A stretch of 64,000 nt of DNA from FEN-1297 sp963787005 (GCA_963787005.1 CAWBBX010000018.1:1-64000), one strand, 5' to 3'. Positions 26,750 to 37,137 are shown, counted from the stretch's first letter. Notes: generated by a model not told the origin, from the letters alone. Program-made: numbers and translations.

Positions 26750-28935
26750 ATGAGAATTCGGATTAAAAAATATTATTGCCTCTTATTATTCTTATTCATT
26801 GTGTCCGTTCAATCGGTACAAGCACAGTGGGTTCGGGTTAACGGGCCTTACGGCTTTACGGTCGCCTCTTTGAATGCAGCAGGGGATAACCTTTTCTTAA
26901 GCACCAGCGGCGATAATTATATCTCCGCGGATATCGGTAAAAGCTGGAGGAGATTAAATTCGGGTATATCCGGACAGATCAAATCTGTAGTCGGCATCGG
27001 AACAAATTTGTTTGCCGGTACAAAAAAAGGCGTTTTTCATTCTACGGATAACGGGATGACCTGGGATTCGGCAAGCTCAGGCTTCCCGCAATTTGTACCT
27101 GTAAATACTCTCGCGGTAATAGGCACAAAACTGTTTGCGGGAACCGGAGATGTAGGCGGCGGCGGTTATGCGGGAAATGCTTACATTTCAAACGACTACG
27201 GAAAAAGCTGGACCCTTCTCCATTCGTGGGGCTCCGTTAACTGTCTGGTTGCCGTAGGATCGACTCTTTTTGCCGGCACGGGGGATTTTATGTATGGTAT
27301 GGGAGCAGGAGAGGGGGGGCTCTTTATTTCCAGGGATAACGGTGTTACCTGGACCGACTCCGGCCTGCACGGAATCGGTACTAATAATTCCGTCTTCTTT
27401 GACGGTGGGTATCTTTTTGTACATATGACAACATATTCTTCCGATCACGGGTACGGTTCACAATTATATATATCCGCGGATAGCGGGAAAACTTGGAATA
27501 ATTTTAACTCGAGTATTATGCCTTTGGCCGCGGGCCCCGACGGGAAAGGAGGAATGAATCTTTACGGGGGGAGCAAGGGGGTTTTCCTTTCTAATAATAA
27601 CGGCATTGACTGGACATCGATCGGTTTAAACAATATTACTGTAAAATCTCTTGCCGTTATCGGTACAAATTTGTTTGCCGCATTCGATAAAGGAATCTAT
27701 TACTCCTACGATTTCGGAGGGACCTGGAACTTGGTTAATATTAAAATAAGCGCGCTGGATATACGGTTCATTGCCGCGGATAGTACGAATCGGCTTGCCG
27801 TGACAACCGGTAATGCAATTTATCTTTCAACCGACGGCGGCGCAAGCTGGGACTCAACAAACTCGCCGCAAACTCAACACTGTAATGTCTATTCTCACCT
27901 AGCTTTCGACGGAGCGGCTCTCTATGCGCTCAACAGTCAGGGAGAGTTCTTCGTTACATCCGATAACGGAAACATCTGGATAAAAAAAGTGGGCAATATC
28001 GATCCCAATATAGGAGGAGATCAGCGATACCTCCGTAAATTCATTTGCCGTGGGTAATAATAAACTCTTTGCTTCGATCTCATATCGTCTGCCGGATCAT
28101 TCTTTAAGTAATAAGTTTTTTAGTATCAACAGACTACGGTACAAGCTGGATTTCTACAGGGTTACCAGATGAGCAATATCTTAGTCTCGGATATTCGAAA
28201 AATAAGCTGTACGGTGTAATGGCCTACAGTACCGTATTCCTCTCAACCGATGAAGGAGCAAGCTGGCAGGATCTCGGGTACCCGAAGTATTACGCTATTT
28301 ATTGTCTGGCTCTTGCCGGAACTAATTTGATTGCAGGTACATCCGGTAACGGCATTCTGGTAACCGACATAAATGAGCCCGGCTGGAAGCAGACAGCTTT
28401 AAAATACGGTACCGTAAATTCTTTAGCAGTCAGCGGGGGCGATATCTTTGAAGGCAGTTTGAATAACGGTGTAGAACGTTCTTCGGATAACGGTATGAAC
28501 TGGATCGAAATAAACGACGGTCTAACGAATCTCTCCGTCAATTCACTGGTAATAAGCGGTGAGTATCTTTATGCCGGAACAAGCGGCAGCGGTATCTGGA
28601 AACGCCCTCTGTCCGAAATAACATCCGCGGAAAACAACTCGAATACTCTGCCTTCTAAATTCAGCCTCGATCAAAACTACCCTAACCCTTTTAACCCGTC
28701 CACAACCATAAGCTATGCCGTACCTTATCAAAGTGAAGTAAACATTTCTATATATAACAGCCTGGGAGTATTAATAAAAGTGCTTGTCAATCGCGCGGAG
28801 TCCGCCGGCCTGCACCGTGTGATTTTTAATGCGGATAACCTGGCCTCGGGAGTTTACTTCTATAAGCTTACCGCCCGCGGAATAAATGATAACAGTATAA
28901 CCTGGAGCGTGAGGAAAATGCTGCTGCTGAAGTAG
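26750..28935 (+). pseudogene. secreted Asp-box/YCF48-like propeller protein with sorting domain, frameshifted
   Basis: Would encode ~728 aa: signal peptide (SVQSVQAQ), a propeller built of repeated S-x-D-x-G-x-x-W boxes (SADIGKSW, STDNGMTW, SNDYGKSW, SADSGKTW, STDEGASW) and a C-terminal sorting domain (LDQNYPNPFNPSTTISY...VRKMLLLK). Two +1 shifts break it. One is near 28025; the frame continuing with DTSVNSFAVGNNKLFAS lies one base on. The other is in the six-T run at 28116-28121, where five Ts would restore the frame. All three segments are clearly coding. It is either a pseudogene or an assembly error. It probably displays a binding or stalk domain on the cell surface. Confidence 0.8.
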
Positions 28936-29271
28936 CCGCGGTTTTCTTGTAAGTCTATATTTTTTCTTGATTAATGCTCACATAAAGTTTAATTTAATAA
29001 CCGGCAATACGAATGGGGGTTTGCCGGGCGAGCCTGCTGGATGCACATACCTAATTTTCTTACCCGACGGACCATAGAAGAATTAATATCTTGATATATA
29101 AAAGAGCGGCTGATGCTTATTTATAATAGCATAGTCGAGGCGGCATTTCCTCTGCTTCTCGAAAGTACTTAAACATGCGTGGGTATTGATCTCAAAAGGC
29201 CAGATTGTGGACATGCATTCCAACATATAAATATAAATTTTACTGCGATATTTGGTGTAGTATATGTATTA
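28936..29271. other. non-coding region before the cassette-like genes
   Basis: 336 bp with no gene seen. It carries the second copy of the 75-bp structured repeat and ends at GTTAGGCAGT (29272), the possible left edge of the cassette region. Confidence 0.5.
29001..29075 (+). repeat. 75-bp structured repeat, copy 2
   Basis: Direct repeat of 26278-26352, about 83% alike by eye. Its stem is GGTTTGCCGGG/CCCGACGGACC. A T-A pair of copy 1 is T-G here, so pairing is kept while sequence drifts. It lies 66 bases after the stop of the surface-protein gene. Confidence 0.7.
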
Positions 29272-29304
29272 GTTAGGCAGTTATCATAAGATTAAGAGGT
29301 TGAT

Positions 29305-29883
29305 ATGAAAGAAGATAAAATATATCAGATTCTTTTAATGACCCTTTTGGGAATGCTTGGGAGTATTTTAATCGGATTTATTTTTTTCAACACTTCAATT
29401 TTTATCTTTACAAATATAAATTCTCAATTTGTAAATGTCGGATTATATGGAAGTATATTCTTTAGTTTATTGGAATATAAAAATTTTAGAGAACAGCTTT
29501 TGGGGATTGTCATTATTCTAATTTTACAACTTGCCATTTTCACTGGAAGATATTTAACGATATCATATATAATTAGAGATGTAACTTATTTGGGCAGTAT
29601 ATTTATATCTATTAAACTTTATCATCAATTCATAAAAAGAAACGATAAAATAAAATTGTATTTAAGAAGTTTCGCATTAGTTTTATTTCTTGGTTTAACT
29701 TATACAGCATCTATAATTATTGTGTTTTTAATAAATGCAAAAGCTGGTTTTCCACCATTTGATTTGATTTATGTCATAGCAAGAAATGGAATTCTGATTG
29801 GCTTGGGAATTGGCTTGGGATTAGATTTCTATTTACAAAACGAAAAAGATTTATTTAATCTGTTAAAAATAAAAACTGCCTAA
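29305..29883 (+). CDS. hypothetical membrane protein in a cassette-like unit
   Basis: 192 aa with five to six predicted membrane helices and no known domain. It is visibly richer in A/T than its neighbours, suggesting separate origin. AGAGGT lies 4 bases before the ATG. Its TAA stop lies inside GCCTAAC at 29878-29884, the R''-like box of the attC-like element that follows. GTTAGGCAGT (29272) before the gene is the exact reverse complement of ACTGCCTAAC at the gene's end. This layout (one promoterless gene followed by an attC-like site) fits an integron gene cassette. Function unknown. Confidence 0.75.
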   Translation: MKEDKIYQILLMTLLGMLGSILIGFIFFNTSIFIFTNINSQFVNVGLYGSIFFSLLEYKNFREQLLGIVIILILQLAIFTGRYLTISYIIRDVTYLGSIFISIKLYHQFIKRNDKIKLYLRSFALVLFLGLTYTASIIIVFLINAKAGFPPFDLIYVIARNGILIGLGIGLGLDFYLQNEKDLFNLLKIKTA

Positions 29884-30119
29884 CCCGCGCCTCAACCCGG
29901 CAGCATCTTCGCATTCGGCGTTTTACAAGTTTTGGAGAGATCAGCTCCGTCTCAACATTTTGTTCGACGTTCAACATAAATTAATCAGACACGAGTTTGG
30001 CAAAACCGGCTCGCCTTCGGTGCGTACGAAAAAATTTACGCACCTCGGCGAGAGTAAAAGATAAAACAATCGGCAGTCGTGCTCTTGCGGCCCGTCAGTT
30101 CCGGGCTGACGGGTTAGGC
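29878..30119 (+). other. attC-like recombination site
   Basis: GCCTAACCCG at the left is the exact inverse of CGGGTTAGGC at the right (R''/R'). Inside these, CAACCCGG faces CCGGGCTG (L''/L', one mismatch) across short unequal spacers (5 and 1 bases), as in attC sites. The centre folds on its own (CTCGCC..GGTGCGTA with TACGCACC..GGCGAG). Recombination would occur at G^TTAGGC (30113). At 242 bp it is longer than usual attC sites, which lowers my confidence. No integrase gene is nearby. Confidence 0.5.
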
Positions 30120-30374
30120 GCAACGCTGTTTGGCATTTTAAACTAAATTTATAACGGAAATGAATTATTTTATAAAACCTTGAGAATAGATGCTTCTTAA
30201 AATATTATAAAATAAGTATACGCCTATTATCGCTCCTATTAAAAAAATATTGTCCATGGCTTGGTAAATAACTAACTGACAAAAAAACATCAAATTTGTG
30301 TCCTAAATATTAAGCACGCATAAATTATGCCGTTATACTTACCGGCCGAGTTAATAAATAAGATGGGGGATCCA

Positions 30375-31085
30375 ATGAATTCAACGTTTCAGACATTATT
30401 AAAGCACCTGCCGTTTATATTTCCATTCTTGATTATTATTCTGTTCCTCATCATTTGCTCAAATATCACAGATAATAACAATTCAATGGAGAAGGCTCAA
30501 AAATTATTGCAACAGAGGAATTTTAACGGTGCAATAAAAATTTATGATATGATTATTGCGAAAGATACTGATTATGTGGCGGCATATGTTCAACGAGGTT
30601 TAGCAAAATCATATGCGGGAAATAATGCGGGTGCGATTGAAGATTACAGCCATGCTATACAGAAAAATAGCAATAATATATCGGCGTTATGGAATAGGGG
30701 GACAGAATATAGACTGATGGGCCAGTATCAAGAATCTATTGCGATTTTAATAAGGCGTTAGAAATAGACTCACTTTCTATGAATGCATCCGAACTATATG
30801 AAAACCGAGGTTGGGCAAAATATGACGCTGGGGAATATCAGAGCTCAATTAGTGATTTTACAAACGCGATATATCGTAAACTCTAAATCAGCACATTCAT
30901 ATTATTTGAGAGGAAAAGCAAAGCAAAAGTTAAATAAACTTGATGAGGCATGTGAAGATTGGCAAATAGCTCAGGATTTAGGTTATCAATTTAGCGAACA
31001 AGAAATCGAAATGTTTTGTAAGAAAACTCTTACGGTAAATTGCCTAACCTGCTCCTCAAACCGACAGCCCCGCTTCTGTATTTAG
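30375..31085 (+). pseudogene. membrane-anchored TPR protein, frameshifted, second cassette-like gene
   Basis: Starts at ATG 30375 with GGGGGA 4 bases upstream. An N-terminal membrane anchor (LPFIFPFLIIILFLIICS) is followed by tetratricopeptide repeats (EKAQKLLQQRNFNGAIKIYD, AAYVQRGLAKSYAGNNAGAIEDY). One base is missing near 30743; the next frame reads DFNKALEIDSLSMNASELYENRG. One extra base near 30875-30888 returns to the first frame (NSKSAHSYYLRGKAKQKLN). The original protein was therefore about 235 aa. The reading frame runs out inside an attC-like half-site at 31042. TPR domains mediate protein contacts; no partner is known. Confidence 0.7.
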
Positions 31086-31127
31086 TCAAACGATGTTTAA
31101 CAACCTTTCCAACACCCGGCCGGTTTG
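31042..31127 (+). other. degenerate attC-like site, right end missing
   Basis: GCCTAACCTG with CAAACCG at 31057 matches the R''-L'' layout of the site at 29878. The inverse CGGTTTG is at 31121-31127. The expected terminal GTTAGGC box is absent (GCGCCTCCCG instead), so the site looks truncated or mutated. It would mark the end of the second cassette. Confidence 0.4.
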
Positions 31128-31170
31128 AAAGCGCCTCCCGAAACTCCAAATAGGACGAATATTTCCTGAC

Positions 31171-31845
31171 TCACAAACCAGCCGGGCTCGTACTGCTCCA
31201 TACTATCCGCCCGGTTCTCATATCCACTCCCGCCGCCGCGGCGTAAATTATCAGCCGCTTGTACACGCCAAAGAGATCTTCATCATTACCAAAACTGATA
31301 TTTATAGAACATCTTCCGGTATCATCAAGCTTTTCAATTTTCCGCGAATAATACCTTAATATAAACTCGTCTTCATCTTCTTCTTCCGGCTCAAAAAAGT
31401 AAACGACAGCGTGAATATAGAAGGGGACCGGAAGGCTTTCCTGTCTGCCGTTTATAATCATGAACGTTAAACTTAAGCTCTCCCTGTCCAGCGCTGCTTT
31501 TTCAATTTTCGCCGGAACTCCCGGCGGTGTTATAATATTATCTATAGTGAGCCTGCCTTCACCTGTGAGCTTTGCGTTGTTGCTGATAAGCTTCTGGTAA
31601 GAATTAGACCCCTTTACTTTTGCCGCGGTCCAGACTTCCTTTAGCTCCGGCACGGCATTAACGAAACTGGCGAGCACCACCGTTAATCCGAATTTATTCA
31701 TGTTTGCTTTTGCCTTCGGCGACTGGCTTATTTTTACGCTCTCCGGCTTGCGGGATACTACCTGCTTTCCGTTTCTAACTTTGTATACTTTATCTCCTAC
31801 GGTCCCGCTTATATCCCCTAGAACATTCTTTTTTACTATGCCCAT
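31171..31845 (-). CDS. hypothetical protein, DUF6266-like
   Basis: 224 aa. The N-terminal part (MGIVKKNVLGDISGTVGDKVYKV, then QVVSRKPES and SPKAKANMNKFG) follows the G-x-x-G-x-V-G plus R-x-P layout I associate with DUF6266 proteins; the match is from memory and tentative. No signal peptide or membrane helix is present. GGGGGT lies 4 bases before the ATG at 31845; an upstream in-frame ATG (31875) lacks a ribosome site. It is transcribed against all neighbours and lies just past the degenerate attC-like site. Confidence 0.55.
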   Translation of the reverse strand: MGIVKKNVLGDISGTVGDKVYKVRNGKQVVSRKPESVKISQSPKAKANMNKFGLTVVLASFVNAVPELKEVWTAAKVKGSNSYQKLISNNAKLTGEGRLTIDNIITPPGVPAKIEKAALDRESLSLTFMIINGRQESLPVPFYIHAVVYFFEPEEEDEDEFILRYYSRKIEKLDDTGRCSINISFGNDEDLFGVYKRLIIYAAAAGVDMRTGRIVWSSTSPAGL

Positions 31846-31875
31846 AATACCCCCGATTTTCTTAATATAATGCAA

Positions 31876-32366
31876 AAATTATATATCGTAAAGAATAAAA
31901 GAAACGGAAAAGAAAAAATCAAGGTTAGTGCAAACATAAGCAGGCAAAAGCAGCTATAAACAGGTCGTAAAATTTGCTCTTTTTTGAGTATTAATGTATA
32001 TAGAATGCAAGATATTCTGTCCCACTCATTAATAAAATAAAGTCCCTCTCACATGCGCTTCAGGTGCGCTTCAACTCCGCTCTAACTCCGGTGTAACCGG
32101 CATATGAATGGCGGTTAAATAGCAATTTAATAGTTCCACTTTCCCCTAAGTGATACTTAGTGCTCCGAATTCTAAAGAGTTGCACCAAGTACCACAACGT
32201 TCTCACAAAGTAACACAAAGGGATCTCAATTGATAAAAAATTAGAATTTATTTGAACTTCATAAATGAAGTTCCTACGAAACAACTTTTGCTTTCTTGCC
32301 TTTATCCCCGCCGCGTTTATATATTTGATGCAGCTTTAAAACCAATACTATATCGGAATAATTATC
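31876..32366. other. non-coding gap with a dispersed repeat
   Basis: About 490 bp without a supportable gene, holding a small direct repeat (GCGCTTCA twice near 32055-32070) and the second GTGCTCCGAATTC repeat at 32160-32200. Promoters for the two divergent flanking genes should lie here. Confidence 0.5.
32160..32200 (+). repeat. dispersed 41-bp repeat, copy 2
   Basis: Matches 26112-26152 (GTGCTCCGAATTCTAA, then CAAGTACCACAA). It is followed by CACAAAGTAACACAAAG low-complexity sequence. Confidence 0.6.
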
Positions 32367-33102
32367 ATGAACACATCCGGAAATACAATATTAATAACCG
32401 GCGGAACATCCGGAATCGGACTGGGTTTCGCCGAGGAATTTTTAAAAAGAGATAATACTGTAATAATCTGCGGAAGAAGGAAAGAGCGGCTTGAACAGAT
32501 AAAAGAAAAACATGGACATATCGTTACAAAAGTTTGCGATGTAAGTATCCCGTCCCGGAGAGAAGAGCTTGTCGGCCTGGGTTATTAAAAATTATCCCGG
32601 TACAAACATACTTATCAACAACGCGGGGGTTCAGCTTCCGGGCGATCTTAGTAAAGAAATTGACATGGAAAGAGTTACGCGTGAAGTGAATATAAATCTC
32701 ATGGCCCCTATACATATTACTTCCTTATTTATTGAACATCTCAAATCTAAAAGCGATTCTGCTGTAATTAATATTTCATCCGGACTAGCTTTTGTGCCGC
32801 TTGCCGTCGTTCCCGTATACTGCGCCACAAAAGCCGCGCTGCATTCGGTTACTATGTCTCTCCGTTATCAGTTAAAGAATACTCCGGTAAAAGTTTTCGA
32901 AATAATCCCGCCTTCTGTCGATACTGAACTGGGATCGGAAAGAAGAGCGGATAAGAATCAGTCGCACGGCGGAATACCGATTGGCGAATTTATAGAAGAA
33001 TCTATGCGTGCCCTCGAGAGGAACTTGTCCGAGGCGGCGATTGCCGGAGCAAAGAACCTGCGCGAAAAAGGCGATTCTTTCTTTCATATAATGAACGGGT
33101 GA
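32367..33102 (+). pseudogene. short-chain dehydrogenase/reductase (DltE-like), frameshifted
   Basis: An NAD(P)-dependent oxidoreductase. The first frame holds the cofactor motif TGGTSGIGLG and RRKERLEQI. The second holds the NNAGVQLPG block, the catalytic serine in INISSGLAF and the YCATK Tyr-Lys pair. One extra base near 32571 (CTTGTCGGCC) separates them; without it the protein reads through at ~244 aa, full SDR length. As it stands the gene would yield a 73-aa fragment. Apart from the frameshift all catalytic residues are kept, so it is a recent lesion or a sequence error. The substrate is unknown. Confidence 0.85.
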
Positions 33103-33112
33103 AAAATCGGTT

Positions 33113-33187
33113 GTATGTAGTATGTAGTATGTAGTATGTAGTAGGCAGTAGGTAGTATGTAGTAGGCAGTAGGTAGTATGTAGTAAG
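33113..33187 (+). repeat. heptanucleotide microsatellite (GTAGTAT)
   Basis: About ten tandem 7-bp units GTAGTAT with interspersed GTAGGCA variants, immediately after the SDR stop codon. It lies in the gap before the histidine kinase gene, so unit-number change would alter only spacing. Confidence 0.9.
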
Positions 33188-33323
33188 TGTCTTGTCCTCT
33201 CATAATTTCTTCTTTTAAAATTTATTTGATGTCTTTGTGATTTTATTTTTATAAATTCAAATGTCGAAGGCGGAAACTGCACTCAAACGACATTAACGAA
33301 TTTATCAATTAACCGAAACCCAA

Positions 33324-36308
33324 GTGAAAAAAACACTCCTCGGTCTTATCATCATTTCATCATTCTTGTCGGCTCAGCAAAAGGAGCATCGGTTTTTCGA
33401 GCCGTCGGCCGGGAACTACGGCCTAGTCTGCCGGGTTATAGATCAAAGGGACGGGCTGCCGAGTAATTTTATCAAGAAATTTTTTCTTGATAAAAAAGGA
33501 TTCCTGTGGATATTAACGGATGAGGGAATAGCAAGATGGGACGGCGGACACTTCAAAATTATTAACGGTGAAAATTATCCTGAATTTTCCGGTTACAGCT
33601 TTCAGAATATATGCGAAGATAAAAACGGCGGGATCTGGATTAACACTGAGCCCGAAAACATATTCAGATTAATTGACGGCGTTATAAATCATGTTGCCGA
33701 CTTAAAAAAGTTGTCGGGTAAAATCGTCAGTCGTATCGTATCCGACGAACAGGGCAATCTCTGGATAGGAACACTAAATTCAGGTTTGTTTAAGTACGAC
33801 GGCAGCAAGTTAACTTCTTATTACGCATCGCACGGTTTGAATGAAAAAAGTATCTCCCGCATAATCCTCGATTCGCAAAATAAATTATTAATCGGTACCA
33901 ACGGGGGCGGACTCTTCAGGCAGAGCGGCCAAGGATTTAAAAAAGTATATTCCTGGAATGAGAATTCTTCGAAGAGAATAATTGTAATGTTTGAAGATTC
34001 ACTGCACATGTTATGGCTTGGCACCAATAGGGGAATAACAATTTTAAAAAATTTCAAACCGGTAAACATTCCTCTTTTAAATAAATTATCCAGAGATCTA
34101 ATACTTAGCATCGATCAGGATAAAGACGGAAACATCTGGATTGCCACTTACAACAGGGGAATATTTGTATACACCGGAAATAAATTATTCCGCTTTACTA
34201 CGGCGAACGGTTTATCGGATATAGAGCTTACGAAACTTAAAGTAATTGGTGACGCTGTTTGGGTCGGGACTATCAACGGCGGGATAAATCAGATCAAAAG
34301 AGCAACGGTAAATATTATCTCTAAGGCAAATGGATTAAATGTAGATTTTATTAATTGCGTTTACCAGGATATCGACGGTTCTCTGCTTGTAGGAACACTC
34401 AAAGGAATATTCAGAATTAAGGATTTACATCATCCTTCAGCCGTAAAACTCAACATACTTGCGAATAACCACATATACGCAATCAGGCGTGACCGCGCCG
34501 GACAATTAATAGTCGGAACGCGTTTATTCGGTCTGTACATATTCGATAAAAACAAGGTTAAAAACTACTCTATAGAAAACGGATTGACGGTTAATTTTGT
34601 GAGAGCAGTTTTTATAGACGAAGACGGTTCCGTATGGATCGGCACAAACGGCGGCGGCGTATGCATACTTAAGAACGGAAAGTTCAAATATCTATCTGCA
34701 AAAAATGGACTTTCAAATAACTTGATCTCGTTTATTCATAAATCACGCGAAGGCAAATACTGGATCGGCACATCGGGCGGAGGAGTTAATATCCTCGATA
34801 AAAGCGGCGGTATTAAAATTTTGGATAAAGAACACGGATTGAAAGGAAACGTAGTCTCTTCTATTTATGAGGCAGCTAACGATGATATTTGGCTGACTGT
34901 AAACGGGGGAGGCGTGTCGAAGATTTTCAAAGGCGGCATTTTTAATTTTACAGCTGCGGACGGGATGTTTACCGATAAAGTATTAAACATTATTCCGGAT
35001 AATAAAAACAGGTATTGGTTTCCCACAAGAAAGGGTATTTTCTCTGTCGATGTTTCACAGTTTCGCGATTTTCAATCAGGCAAAATTTCCGGACTCACAT
35101 GCAGCAATTACGGAATTTCCGACGGCATGCTGAATGACCGGTGCACCGGTTCCTCCCCGCAGACGGCAGTTAGAACCGCCGAAGGCAATTTATACTTTTC
35201 CACTTATAAAGGTGTTGCCGAGATCGATCCCGGTACGATTACCGAAGGGAAAAAAGACATTAAAATGGTAATTGACGATAAGATCGTCGATTCAAAAAAA
35301 TATTCGGCGCGGCAGCTTCTTCATATTCCTCCGAATCATAACAGAGTTGAAATAGGATACGATGCTATCTCTTTCAATCACCCGGAGAATATTGTATATA
35401 AGTATATGCTGAAGGGACTCGATAACGATTGGCTCGAGGGGAGGAGAGCCGGGAAAGCCGTTTATACGCATCTGGCTTACGGGAATTACACATTTAAAGT
35501 ATTTGCAAAAGATAAATACGATAACATAAAATCTTCTGTCGCTCAGCTTAACATTTACGTGGAACCTTATTTTTGGGAAACACTTTGGTTCCGGTGGGGT
35601 TCGATTCTTCTGCTGTCTATTTTATTGGTTATTGCAACTCGATATTATTTGTCGGTTAAGTTTAACCGTAAGCTGAAAATGATTGAAGCCGAGAGAGCGC
35701 TGGAAAATGAGAGGATAAGGATCTCAAATGATATGCACGATGAGCTCGGCGCAAGCGTAACTAAGATGAGCCTGCTGAGCGAGCTCGCCAAAAGAAATTC
35801 CGATAATCCTGAGTATATAAAGGAGAATCTCCGTCAGATTTCCGACATGGGGCATAGTCTCGCTTCCACAATGGATGAAATTGTCTGGGCAGTTAACCCG
35901 AAAAACGATCGGCTCGATAAACTTATTTATTATACGGTTCAATATGTGGAAGATTATCTTTCCTTGGCAGGCATTGAGGTGATGCTCGATATTCCTGAGG
36001 AAATGCCGGATAAATTTATATCCGCCGAAGTAAGACACAACATATTTTTAGTAATAAAAGAAGCAGTGAATAATATCGTTAAACATTCAGGAGCGGATAA
36101 AGCAAAATTATCGGTACTGCTGACCGAAAAGGATAAAATATCATTTTCTCTTTCCGATAACGGAAAAGGTATCGATTTCGATAAGATCGATAAATTCAGA
36201 AACGGATTACAGAACATGCGTAAAAGAATAGAAAATCTAAACGGTTTCTTCGAGATGAAAAACCTGGAGGACATGGGAATTTCAATTCATTTCTCGCTTA
36301 ATATTTGA
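33324..36308 (+). CDS. two-component sensor histidine kinase with beta-propeller sensor
   Basis: A 994-aa membrane sensor. A signal peptide (LLGLIIISSFLSAQ) is followed by about 14 propeller repeats of the IWIGT-N-GG type (residues 30-610) and a Y_Y_Y domain (IGYDAISFNHPENIVYKYMLKGLDNDW, in two parts). Next comes one membrane helix (~755-770), a HisKA_3 phosphoacceptor domain with NDMHDELG, and an HATPase domain with KEAVNNIVKHSG and SDNGKGID. The large periplasmic sensor is typical of polysaccharide or nutrient sensing. The start is GTG (33324). The NarL-type regulator downstream (36466) is the obvious partner. Unlike its neighbours this long gene is intact. Confidence 0.92.
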   Translation: MKKTLLGLIIISSFLSAQQKEHRFFEPSAGNYGLVCRVIDQRDGLPSNFIKKFFLDKKGFLWILTDEGIARWDGGHFKIINGENYPEFSGYSFQNICEDKNGGIWINTEPENIFRLIDGVINHVADLKKLSGKIVSRIVSDEQGNLWIGTLNSGLFKYDGSKLTSYYASHGLNEKSISRIILDSQNKLLIGTNGGGLFRQSGQGFKKVYSWNENSSKRIIVMFEDSLHMLWLGTNRGITILKNFKPVNIPLLNKLSRDLILSIDQDKDGNIWIATYNRGIFVYTGNKLFRFTTANGLSDIELTKLKVIGDAVWVGTINGGINQIKRATVNIISKANGLNVDFINCVYQDIDGSLLVGTLKGIFRIKDLHHPSAVKLNILANNHIYAIRRDRAGQLIVGTRLFGLYIFDKNKVKNYSIENGLTVNFVRAVFIDEDGSVWIGTNGGGVCILKNGKFKYLSAKNGLSNNLISFIHKSREGKYWIGTSGGGVNILDKSGGIKILDKEHGLKGNVVSSIYEAANDDIWLTVNGGGVSKIFKGGIFNFTAADGMFTDKVLNIIPDNKNRYWFPTRKGIFSVDVSQFRDFQSGKISGLTCSNYGISDGMLNDRCTGSSPQTAVRTAEGNLYFSTYKGVAEIDPGTITEGKKDIKMVIDDKIVDSKKYSARQLLHIPPNHNRVEIGYDAISFNHPENIVYKYMLKGLDNDWLEGRRAGKAVYTHLAYGNYTFKVFAKDKYDNIKSSVAQLNIYVEPYFWETLWFRWGSILLLSILLVIATRYYLSVKFNRKLKMIEAERALENERIRISNDMHDELGASVTKMSLLSELAKRNSDNPEYIKENLRQISDMGHSLASTMDEIVWAVNPKNDRLDKLIYYTVQYVEDYLSLAGIEVMLDIPEEMPDKFISAEVRHNIFLVIKEAVNNIVKHSGADKAKLSVLLTEKDKISFSLSDNGKGIDFDKIDKFRNGLQNMRKRIENLNGFFEMKNLEDMGISIHFSLNI

Positions 36309-36415
36309 TGCATGTCAGGGTTGTGTGCTTTGGATGAATTTCCAAAAGAAACTGCGCAGATGTATCGATAGAATTATTCTAAAATTATTGCCGCAAAAAT
36401 CAGACTGAATTAATT

Positions 36416-36433
36416 ATCACACTTTCGGGTGAT
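36416..36433. promoter_or_regulatory. possible operator, copy 1
   Basis: ATCAC and GTGAT half-sites face each other across 8 bases, 33 bases before the regulator gene. The 19 bases from here match 37138-37156, upstream of the next gene, at 15 positions. The regulator encoded between them could bind both (inference). Confidence 0.35.
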
Positions 36434-36465
36434 TTAAGAATGAAATTAAATATTTAGAATTCATT

Positions 36466-37103
36466 ATGGATAACGAGGAAATAATAAAAGTCGCAGTCAT
36501 AGAGGACGATAAGGATATACGGGCAGGATTGGAGCTGCTGATAAAAGGTTCTCCCGGTTTTCAGTGCGTCGGTACATTCGGTGAGTACGATTCATCGATA
36601 AAGAGCATTCCTCTGCTCAGGCCCGATGTAGTATTAACCGATATAAATTTGCCCGGCAAGAACGGGATTGAGTGTGTAAGTAAACTTAAAAACTATCTGC
36701 CCAGAACTCAGTTTATTATGCTTACGATGTACGACGATAATGAACTTGTTTTCGAAGCTTTAAAAGAGGCGCCACCGGCTATCTGCTTAAGCGTACGCCG
36801 CCGGCGATTCTATTGGAATCAATAAAAGAAGTGCATTACGGCGGTTCGCCCATGTCGATGGAAATTGCCAGGATGGTGGTAACATCGTTAGATCACTCAA
36901 ATAATCCCGAGATACAAAAAGCTAAACTCACCGAAAGAGAAGCGGAAGTACTTGAGCACCTGGCAAAAGGGATGAGATATAAAGAGATTGCCGACGCGCT
37001 TTTTATCAATCTTGAAACAGTCCGCACACATCTTCGAAAGATCTACGAAAAGCTGCAGGTGCGCTCTGCTACAGAGGCTGTAATAAAATATTTGAAGAAA
37101 TAA
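36466..37103 (+). pseudogene. NarL/LuxR-type response regulator, frameshifted
   Basis: Receiver domain with the acidic pocket VIEDDKDIR and phosphoacceptor Asp in VVLTDINLPG, then a LuxR-type helix-turn-helix (LTEREAEVLEHLAKG...NLETVRTHLRKIYEKLQVRS). One G is missing in GAGGCGCC near 36768. Restoring it gives the continuous EALKEGATGYLLKRTPPAI and a ~213-aa regulator. As read, translation stops at 36825 without the DNA-binding domain. The HisKA_3 kinase upstream is its expected partner, and a working pair would need the G. A sequencing or assembly error is quite possible. Confidence 0.88.
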
Positions 37104-37137
37104 ATTCTCCATCATCAGAATCCTTCCGCAATTTAAT

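Noticed and set aside
29272..29281. attI site at the left edge of the cassettes
   Set aside because: GTTAGGC is present but no L-box or R''-like partner is seen upstream, and no integrase lies there; kept only as a possible boundary.
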